Below, piece by piece: positions 60,481 through 64,000 of a stretch of DNA of 64,000 nt. The stretch spans positions 1-64,000 of the forward strand of contig NZ_LWLE01000005.1 in NCBI RefSeq assembly GCF_001905125.1. The letters run 5' to 3'. Below the pieces are notes generated by a model, which saw only the letters and a list, made by a program, of their open reading frames with translations, was not told the origin of the DNA and made no database searches. Origin of the DNA: Streptomyces sp. TSRI0281 (GTDB lineage: Bacteria > Actinomycetota > Actinomycetes > Streptomycetales > Streptomycetaceae). The stretch's first letter is position 1. The number at the start of each line of letters is the position of its first letter. A program made the position numbers and the translations under genes.

Positions 60481-61029
60481 ATGCGTTCGCGCCTTGCCAC
60501 CCGTTCCGCCCGCCTCGTCCTGACCGCGGTCGCCACGGCGGCCCTCACCGCCGCTGCCACCACCACCGCCCTCGCCGGCAGCAGCGGAAGCACCACCGAC
60601 GCCGCCCGGAAGGACGGCTGGGGACAGGTCTGCGGTACCACCGACCTGACCTTCAAGGTCAGTGAGGAGACGCAGGCAGGCGGCTATTTCCTCGTTGCCG
60701 CCAAGGCGAAGCCGGGCATCACCTGCTACCTGGAGGGCACCATCCCCTCGGCCGCCTTCGGCTCCGCCCCCGACACCCAGGCATCCCCTGCCGAACAGGC
60801 AGTCAGCGACACCATCAAACTCTCCGGCTCCGCCACCGCCTACGCCGGCATCAACCCCAAGTCCACCAACACCGACTACGGCAAGGAGCTCGGGCAGCTC
60901 ATCATCGCTGTCGCCGGCGACGAGGCCAACGCCGTCGCCTTCAAGCTCCCCGGGACCGTCCTGGTCGACAAGCCCATCACCACCAACTGGCACGCCGACC
61001 CCGCCGACGCCGTTCCCTTCACCGACTGA
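60481..61029 (+). CDS. Secreted DUF4232-like protein
   Basis: A 182-residue exported protein. The signal peptide spans about residues 1-32 (LVLTAVATAALTAAATTTALA). The mature part is beta-rich, with two cysteines (QVCGTTDL and ITCYLEG) likely to form a disulfide, and looks like the DUF4232 family of actinobacterial cell-wall-associated or secreted proteins. GGAG lies a few bases before the ATG. No enzyme motif is visible and no operon partner is close. Confidence 0.78.
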   Translation: MRSRLATRSARLVLTAVATAALTAAATTTALAGSSGSTTDAARKDGWGQVCGTTDLTFKVSEETQAGGYFLVAAKAKPGITCYLEGTIPSAAFGSAPDTQASPAEQAVSDTIKLSGSATAYAGINPKSTNTDYGKELGQLIIAVAGDEANAVAFKLPGTVLVDKPITTNWHADPADAVPFTD

Positions 61030-61256
61030 CACCCCACGTATAGCGGCCGCACCACGCAAGGCCGAAGCTCGGCGTGGAAGCCGACGCACACCCAGGGGTC
61101 CCCAGGGGCCGGGGCGGCGGTCCGTACTTCCGCCGCCTCCGGCGAGGGCACGCACGGCATCAACGCCGTGTTCGTCAAACCGACCGCGCGGAGCGCCCAC
61201 CGCCACCCGTGACAGGCAGCGACCTGCGCCAGGGGCCGGCTGGTAACTTGGCCCCC

Positions 61257-62081
61257 ATGATGGTGGCGTTGATCGACTCAGGGCTTGGCCTCCTTTCCAC
61301 CACAGGGTGGCTTCGGCACCTCGCCCCGGAACTCGATCTGCTGCTGCTTCTGGACCCCGACGGCGCCCCCTGGGGATCGAGAACAGCCTCCTTCGTCACG
61401 GACCGTCTGTTCAGTGCGGCTCAATTGGCCGTCCAGCGGGGCGCCGACGCCCTTGTGGTCCCCTGCAACACCGCCACCGTCACCGCGATCGACGCTCTGC
61501 GCGAGAGTTTTGAACCCCGTGTGCCTGTGATCGGAACCGTGCCCGCCGTGAAGTCGGCCGCGGCGGCCGGCCAAGCCATCGCCGTGTGGGCAACCGTCCG
61601 GACCACGGCGAGCGACTACCAGGCTCGCCTGATCGCGGACTTCGCGAACGGTCGGCCTGTCGCGCGTATCGCATGCCCTGGTCTGGCGGAGGCGATCGAC
61701 CACGGAGACACCGCCGCGGCAACGGAAGCGATCGCCGAAGCAGCCGAGCGGACCCCGCGGAATTGCGACTCCGTGGTGCTGGGATGCACGCACTACCCCC
61801 TGATGGCGCCGGAGATTCTGCGGAGCCTGCCCACCGGAACCACCCTGTACGACAGCGCGGAGGCGGTCGCCCGCCAGACGCTGCGGCGATTGGACCGAGC
61901 AACGCCCTCGCACAGCACCACGGGCTCCATCGACGTGCTGCTCAGCGGTCGCCACGGAAGTCTCCCCGCAGGCGCCCACTCCTACCCCGTGGGCCGCGCC
62001 CTGGCCGCCGCGGCGCGGGTGCCGCGCGACATTCTCATCACCGCCGCAACTCGGGCCTCGATGAACGCTCCGGCGATCTGA
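61257..62081 (+). CDS. Asp/Glu racemase-family protein (MurI-like)
   Basis: A 274-residue protein of the glutamate racemase family. Both catalytic cysteines are present, C70 in VVPCNTAT and C177 in VLGCTHYP, with D7-S8 in LIDSGLG at the N-terminus. The usual GVFDSGxGGL start is changed to ALIDSGLGLLS, and the expected D-x-x-x-Y/P segment is altered, so it is not the housekeeping MurI of Streptomyces and may act on another amino acid. The ATG at 61257 lacks a clear RBS. It converges on the methionine aminopeptidase gene. Confidence 0.85.
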   Translation: MMVALIDSGLGLLSTTGWLRHLAPELDLLLLLDPDGAPWGSRTASFVTDRLFSAAQLAVQRGADALVVPCNTATVTAIDALRESFEPRVPVIGTVPAVKSAAAAGQAIAVWATVRTTASDYQARLIADFANGRPVARIACPGLAEAIDHGDTAAATEAIAEAAERTPRNCDSVVLGCTHYPLMAPEILRSLPTGTTLYDSAEAVARQTLRRLDRATPSHSTTGSIDVLLSGRHGSLPAGAHSYPVGRALAAAARVPRDILITAATRASMNAPAI

Positions 62082-62157
62082 TCAAGCGCCGGAACCTCCA
62101 CAGCTTCGTCGCCCAGGGGTACGGTCCCCGAATTCGGAGGTCGAGCATCTCACCTCG

Positions 62158-62976
62158 TCAGCGTTCGGTTGCCGACGGTTCCCGCCGGTCCTCCAGCCCC
62201 TCGTCGCGCCGAGGGCGACCGGTGAGCACGAGCGGGCCGCTCTCGGTGATGGCGACCGTGTGTTCGGAATGGGCGGTGCGCGAGCCGTCGGCCGAGCGGA
62301 TCGTCCAGCCGTCTGGGTCGTAGACGATCTTGTTGGTGGAGCGGGCGAACCAGGGCTCGATCGCGATCGTCAGACCGGGGCGCAGCTTGAAGCCGCGACC
62401 GGGCCGGCCGTCATTGGGTATGTGCGGGTCCTCATGCATGGTGCGGCCGAGGCCGTGACCGCCGAATTCCAGGTTGACCGGGTAACCGTAGTCCGAGGCG
62501 ACCGCGCCGATGGCCGCGGAGACATCCCCCAGCCGGTTGCCGGGCCGGGCAACCTCGATCGCGGCTTCCAGCGCGACCTCGGTGGCCCGTATCAGCCGCA
62601 GGTCCTCCTCGGCAGGCGTGCCGACGATGACGGAGTACGCCGAGTCGGCGACCCAGCCGTCGATGCTCACAGCCATGTCCATGCTCAGCAGGTCCCCGTC
62701 GCGCAACGTGTAGCTGTGCGGCAGACCGTGCAGAACGGCGTCATTGACCGAGAGGCACACCACATTGCGGAAGGGGCCGCGACCGAACGAGGGTGAGTAA
62801 TCCCAGTAGCAGGATTCAGCGCCGCGCTCCTTGATCCGACGGCGGGCATGGTGCTCCAGATCCATCAGATCAACACCCACCGCGGCGAGGTCACCGAGCT
62901 CCGCCAGCAACTGTCCGATGAACTGACCTGTGACGCGCATACGTTCGATCTGATCGGGAGACTTGAGCTCGATCAC
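62158..62976 (-). CDS. map: Methionine aminopeptidase, type I
   Basis: A 272-residue metallopeptidase that removes N-terminal Met. All five metal ligands are visible: D100 in LLSMDMAV, D111 in VADSAYSV, H174 in FGGHGLG, E207 in AIEPWF and E238 in HSEHTVAI; H83 in VLHGLPH lines the Met pocket. The start ATG at 62976 gives the normal IELKSPDQIERMR beginning. The last 20 residues are a divergent basic tail. Streptomyces usually carries a second, ribosomal-operon map gene, so this is likely a paralogue. It is divergent from an XRE regulator with two tandem operators between them. Confidence 0.95.
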   Translation of the reverse strand: MIELKSPDQIERMRVTGQFIGQLLAELGDLAAVGVDLMDLEHHARRRIKERGAESCYWDYSPSFGRGPFRNVVCLSVNDAVLHGLPHSYTLRDGDLLSMDMAVSIDGWVADSAYSVIVGTPAEEDLRLIRATEVALEAAIEVARPGNRLGDVSAAIGAVASDYGYPVNLEFGGHGLGRTMHEDPHIPNDGRPGRGFKLRPGLTIAIEPWFARSTNKIVYDPDGWTIRSADGSRTAHSEHTVAITESGPLVLTGRPRRDEGLEDRREPSATER

Positions 62977-63003
62977 TGGCGATCCTCGATTCCCAGATTG
63001 CGT

Positions 63004-63037
63004 GGAGGTATTTTTATACCGGAGGTATTTTTATACC
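63004..63037. promoter_or_regulatory. Two tandem 17-bp operators between map and XRE gene
   Basis: GGAGGTATTTTTATACC occurs twice without a gap (63004-63020 and 63021-63037). Each copy holds the inverted repeat GGTAT-TTTT-ATACC. The AT-rich block stands out in this GC-rich DNA, lies 28 bp before the map ATG on the minus strand and about 50 bp before the XRE start, and includes -10-like TATAC on the minus side. Confidence 0.75.
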
Positions 63038-63087
63038 AGACGGTGGAGTGGTTGTCGTCCAAAGGATGTGGCCATACCGTGGTCCGC

Positions 63088-63426
63088 ATGGTCCGTCATC
63101 CGCTCGCCCCCGAACAGATCGACGCGGGACGATGCCTCGGGGCCTTCCTGCGCGGCGCCCGGGGCGAGCGCCGCCTCGTCGAAGTGGCCCTGGCAGCGGG
63201 CATCTCGCCGGAAACCCTCCGCAAGATCGAGACCGGTCGGCTGCCGACGCCCGCGTTCGGCACCATCGTCATGCTCGGCGAGGTGCTCAGCATCTCGCTG
63301 CCCCAGCTCGCGGACGCCTGGCGCGCCGGTCTGATCCAGCACGAAGCCGTCCCCGCTCCGGTGGCCGGTGCGATCGGCACCACCGCCGCACATCCGGTGG
63401 TGCCCTCCGGTGCCGGGATCTCTTGA
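63088..63426 (+). CDS. XRE-family HTH regulator
   Basis: A 112-residue protein with one helix-turn-helix (Cro/C1 type): LGAFLRGARGERRLVEVALA, then AGISPETLRKIETGRLPTPA, a standard XRE pattern with the recognition helix around SPETLRKIE. The C-terminal part has VMLGEVLSISLPQLADAWRA as a dimer or partner-binding helix. The ATG at 63088 is preferred; a GTG nine bases upstream is possible. The two tandem repeats just upstream are its likely binding site, and it should control the divergent map gene. Confidence 0.87.
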   Translation: MVRHPLAPEQIDAGRCLGAFLRGARGERRLVEVALAAGISPETLRKIETGRLPTPAFGTIVMLGEVLSISLPQLADAWRAGLIQHEAVPAPVAGAIGTTAAHPVVPSGAGIS

Positions 63427-63885
63427 CGTACCCGTAGAGGAAGCGCATCCCGCTCCGCCCCCGGAGCCGCTCAAGGATCCAGCAGCGCCACCCGCCGCCC
63501 TCCGCACCGGACGGAGCGGGGTACACCAGGTCCTCGGCATCAAGGTCGTCGATGGCCGGGTCCTCTCCGTTGTCCGGATTCCCTGGCAGACGTCCACGCC
63601 CTCGGCGCTCAGGCCGGACGTCCGGCAGCAGACGGACCTGGCCGGGATGGTCGCCGACGGTGCTGCCTCCCGAAGAGAGGCAGGAGCGCGCCGAGTCCGA
63701 ACTCCACGGTTGGCCGCACAGCTCAGACCGACCGGCAGGCCGGTTCTCCTCGGCCTCGCGACAGCCGCCCTCTGGGCAGGCGAAAAAATCTCCGGGAAAA
63801 TTCGCGCCGCCGGCGATGAGTTCCGTCGGAGTGCGCGGTCCAACTACATGACAGCAACTGATAGCCAATATTGCAGGAGCACCTC
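63427..63885. other. 459-bp stretch without a recognised gene
   Basis: A plus-strand segment reads HQVLGIKVVDGRVLSVVRI and looks coding, possibly a fragment of a sigma-factor or NTF2-like tail, but no family could be assigned and the frame has no start. The last 60 bp before 63886 are AT-rich and probably carry the promoter of the next gene. Confidence 0.4.
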
Positions 63886-64000
63886 ATGCGGAAGATCATC
63901 GCCGGTCTGTTCTCGTCCCTGGACGGCGTGGTGGAGGCCCCGGAACTGTGGAACATGCCGTACAGCAGCAGCGAGACGGGCGCCGCCCTGATGCGGCTGT
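63886..64000 (+). CDS. Dihydrofolate reductase/RibD C-domain family protein, cut by window end
   Basis: The first 38 codons, beginning MRKIIAGLFSSLDGVVEAPE, are the conserved N-terminus of the RibD C-terminal/DHFR-like family common in actinomycetes, whose members are NADPH-binding reductases of mostly unknown substrate. AGGAG lies 7 bases before the ATG. The rest of the gene lies beyond the window, so nothing more can be said. Confidence 0.8.
   Translation, partial: MRKIIAGLFSSLDGVVEAPELWNMPYSSSETGAALMRL

Noticed and set aside
63368-63991. 207-codon plus-strand frame at the window end
   Set aside because: Overlaps the XRE gene end and the RibD-like gene start in other frames; only a short central piece looks coding and has no start.

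Overview
The window is very GC-rich DNA with codon use, RBS style (GGAGG-type) and gene content typical of a Streptomyces-like actinomycete: SpoIIE-type phosphatase, DUF1048/PadR, WYL regulator, YhgE-like membrane proteins, Tat-exported glycosidase, LacI/ABC sugar locus, paralogous methionine aminopeptidase. No rRNA, tRNA or CRISPR array was seen. The content is mostly accessory: regulators, transporters, secreted hydrolases and many decayed genes.

Region 1 (1-13.98 kb) is a copper-handling island lying between two transposase remnants (IS630-type at 1-280, IS5-type at 13718-13972). It holds csoR, copZ and copA, a DUF1326 protein with a clustered-cysteine motif, two paralogous His-rich beta-rich proteins (one exported, one apparently not), an AhpD-like protein and two MFS exporters. 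Seven palindromes of the form TACCCC...GGGGTA, the expected CsoR operator, lie in four intergenic regions, three of them in the shared copZ promoter region. A PadR-DUF1048-DUF1048 operon closes the island.

Region 2 (14-34.1 kb) is mixed. Intact genes include an isochorismatase-like hydrolase, two secreted hydrolases, an ABC-2 exporter pair followed by a NarL-type two-component system, a WYL regulator divergent from a VOC protein with a perfect palindrome between them, an NAD(P)-binding protein, a phosphotransferase, a membrane protein and a large sensor-type SpoIIE phosphatase. Between them lie broken genes: a YhgE-like C-terminus, a frameshifted TetR gene, a frameshifted DUF2316 gene, a multiply broken alpha/beta hydrolase, and a junction of a beta-helix glycosidase remnant with a GntR/FCD remnant.

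Region 3 (34.1-45.1 kb): a polytopic membrane protein, a TauD-like dioxygenase, then an operon of a YtcJ-type amidohydrolase plus a complete Dpp/Opp-type ABC importer, divergent from a TetR regulator across a 33-bp palindrome; two strong hairpins end it.

Region 4 (45.2-59 kb): a secreted DUF6351 protein, then a LacI-controlled carbohydrate locus. A DgoD-like acid-sugar dehydratase is divergent from lacI-type regulator, lipoprotein SBP, two permeases, a Tat-exported clan-A-like glycosidase, a FAD oxidoreductase with a C-terminal discoidin-like domain, and an extended SDR. The set implies extracellular release, import, oxidation and dehydration of an unidentified sugar or uronate.

Region 5 (59-64 kb): small membrane and secreted proteins (DUF4232), a divergent Asp/Glu racemase-family protein, a type I methionine aminopeptidase divergent from an XRE regulator with two tandem AT-rich operators between them, and the start of a RibD/DHFR-like gene cut by the window edge.
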